Positions 7,236-8,346 of a stretch of 8,346 nucleotides of DNA are shown piece by piece. The stretch lies in the NCBI GenBank assembly GCA_009704605.1, contig WLDW01000032.1, forward strand, positions 1 through 8,346, read 5' to 3'. Both the position numbers and the translations under genes were made by a program. A model generated the notes under the pieces. That model was not told the origin of the DNA. It saw only the letters and a program-made list of their open reading frames with translations, and ran no database searches. Each line of letters starts with the position of its first letter. Positions within the stretch are counted from its first letter, which is position 1. The stretch comes from Actinomycetota bacterium. Lineage in GTDB: Bacteria > Actinomycetota > Actinomycetes > Actinomycetales > Microbacteriaceae.

Positions 7236-8228
7236 CTACTTAGAAAGGCTGACCCAGTAGCCATCGATTGCCTGCATCGTCTCGACTGGGGTCTCTTCCT
7301 GGGCTAAGTGACCGGACTTGGGAATAACAACCAAGGTTGAGCCCTCGATCATTGTTGCGAGCGCCTCGGTGTCTGCGGTTGCCACCACAACATCTGTATC
7401 TCCTGTGATAAGAAGTGTTGGGATCTTGATCTCGGATAATCGGTCTTTTACATCAAAGGTTCGCGGGGCTCGGTTAAATTCCCAGAAGCCTTCTTCCCAG
7501 CCGATGATTTCTAGCGGGGCTCGATAGCCTGCTTTGATTTCATCGGTGATCTTCGACTTGTCGAACCAGGACCTATCTAGTAAATCCATGCCACTGGATG
7601 CTATCGAGGAAACAAGGAGTGGACCTAGGTGATCTAATTGCGGGATGCTGAAGATCCAGTTAAACCCAGAAGGAGATCCGCCGGTTGTGAGTATCGCAGG
7701 CGAAATCAAGATAAGACCAGAAACTGCACCTGGGTTATCCACCACATACTGCGCTGCTTGGGTTCCACCCGCGGAGTGACCAACAAGGAACACTTCTCTA
7801 TTGCTTGCATACTCTGCGATTAGCTCATCAAGAATTAGGTCGTTGCCAGCGGAGCCGTATGGGTTCTCGCCTTCCCAGCTACTTGGTCTTTGCGTGAAGC
7901 CAAAGCCTGGGCGGTCATAAGCGATTACGTCTCCGTAAGCACTTAGTGGCTCGGTGACAAAGCGATATGAAAAGGTATTGGCCCCAAAGCCGTGAAGCAA
8001 GATGAATACCGGTGGGTTCTCGCAATCACTATCTTGCTGGCAATCAAACTCGGTTACGTCCGTGAAAACATCAAGCCCTAAAGCTTTAGCAAAGCTAGCC
8101 CCCGACCCAGCTGCTTCCTGATAGGTCTTGGTTCCGCTGGTTTCAACAGGAATCAAGAAGGGCACAATTAACGCTGCGACAAGCAGTCCAAGTAACACTC
8201 GAGAAAGGATCTTCAGGGCTTTTTTCAT
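7236..8228 (-). CDS. Membrane-anchored alpha/beta hydrolase
   Basis: This is a 330-residue alpha/beta-hydrolase-fold protein. Residues 1-27 hold a basic start (MKKALK) and a hydrophobic segment (about 7-27), acting as a signal anchor or an uncleaved export signal that places the enzyme outside the membrane. The expected catalytic elements are the HGFG oxyanion loop (79-82), nucleophile Ser152 in GHSAGG, Asp279 in TGDTD, and His307 in SGHLAQEE. Cys63 and Cys69 lie just before the core and could form a disulfide, consistent with an extracytoplasmic site. DRPGFG (105-110) is typical of esterase, epoxide-hydrolase and haloalkane-dehalogenase relatives, so substrate and exact reaction are open. 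The start ATG 8228 has AAGGG directly against it, too close to act as its own ribosome site. An in-frame TAG blocks any longer start. The ATG overlaps the stop of the preceding reading frame (ATGA), which suggests translational coupling. Confidence 0.94.
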   Translation of the reverse strand: MKKALKILSRVLLGLLVAALIVPFLIPVETSGTKTYQEAAGSGASFAKALGLDVFTDVTEFDCQQDSDCENPPVFILLHGFGANTFSYRFVTEPLSAYGDVIAYDRPGFGFTQRPSSWEGENPYGSAGNDLILDELIAEYASNREVFLVGHSAGGTQAAQYVVDNPGAVSGLILISPAILTTGGSPSGFNWIFSIPQLDHLGPLLVSSIASSGMDLLDRSWFDKSKITDEIKAGYRAPLEIIGWEEGFWEFNRAPRTFDVKDRLSEIKIPTLLITGDTDVVVATADTEALATMIEGSTLVVIPKSGHLAQEETPVETMQAIDGYWVSLSK

Positions 8229-8346
8229 CCCTTCAGCCTACGCCCGAGCCACAAAAGCAAGGTAGTTACTGGGAAGTGCCTGAGAGCTTCGGTAATGCTT
8301 TTGCTAGCTGGGCCGATAGGTGGTTTGCTTAGTAGGTACAAAAACC
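8225..8346 (-). CDS. 3' end of an unidentified gene overlapping the hydrolase start
   Basis: On the minus strand one frame runs without a stop from the window edge for 39 codons. It ends at TGA (8227-8225), sharing four bases (ATGA) with the hydrolase start. The visible C-terminus contains LLSKPPIGPASKS, then EALRHFPVTTLLLWLGRRLKG. It is basic and fairly hydrophobic, with a short Leu/Trp segment that may lie at a membrane. The ATGA junction is a common operon arrangement in actinobacteria and explains the hydrolase's poorly placed ribosome-binding site. I cannot assign a family from this fragment. A plus-strand frame is also open over the same bases, so the call rests mainly on the junction. 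Confidence 0.55.
   Translation of the reverse strand, partial: FLYLLSKPPIGPASKSITEALRHFPVTTLLLWLGRRLKG

Noticed and set aside
8268..8300. TPP-riboswitch-like CTGAGA and GGTAATGC words on the plus strand
   Set aside because: The words are too close together, the other conserved helices are missing, and no thiamine gene is in view.
8229..8346. Plus-strand frame open to the right edge, with ATG at 8295 giving MLLLAGPIGG
   Set aside because: It has only a weak GAGAG site and no diagnostic content. The opposite strand has a better explanation through the ATGA junction with the hydrolase.

Overview
The window looks like chromosome of a bacterium with roughly balanced G+C (judged by eye). The glycine-decarboxylase sequence, GTG starts, and a flavin oxidoreductase resembling corynebacterial and microbacterial homologues point to Actinobacteria, possibly a small freshwater Microbacteriaceae-type genome. 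That placement is an inference from protein style, not a search result. I see no tRNA, rRNA, CRISPR array, insertion sequence, phage gene or clear sign of recent transfer.

Left third, + strand (1-2062): two exported proteins 28 nt apart. The first is cut by the left edge. It is very acidic, rich in Asp, Tyr and Trp, and carries a calcium-binding-type Asp loop. The second has a signal peptide, a large beta-rich extracellular part, one membrane span near residue 310-324 and a basic cytoplasmic tail. They look like a co-expressed cell-surface pair, with the second anchoring or holding the first. I do not recognise either as a named protein, and this is the least explained part of the window.

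Centre, + strand (2094-5384): a promoter-like sequence, then gcvH and gcvP 10 nt apart. These encode the lipoyl carrier and the PLP-dependent decarboxylase of the glycine cleavage system. Both look full length with catalytic lysines intact. GcvP loads the aminomethyl group of glycine onto the lipoyl arm of GcvH. The partners gcvT and the L-protein gene are not here, and there is no room for a glycine riboswitch between the predicted promoter and gcvH.

Right half, - strand (8346 down to 5387): four genes in one direction. They are the tail of an unidentified gene (visible only as 39 codons), a membrane-anchored alpha/beta hydrolase that starts inside its stop codon (ATGA overlap), an LLM-class flavin-dependent oxidoreductase, and an aquaporin-family channel with a non-standard pore. 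The channel gene converges on gcvP with only 2 bp between the stop codons. The hydrolase, oxidoreductase and channel may be co-transcribed, but the sequence does not show a shared pathway. No established novel system is evident. The best candidates for follow-up are the surface pair and the channel with the altered selectivity filter.
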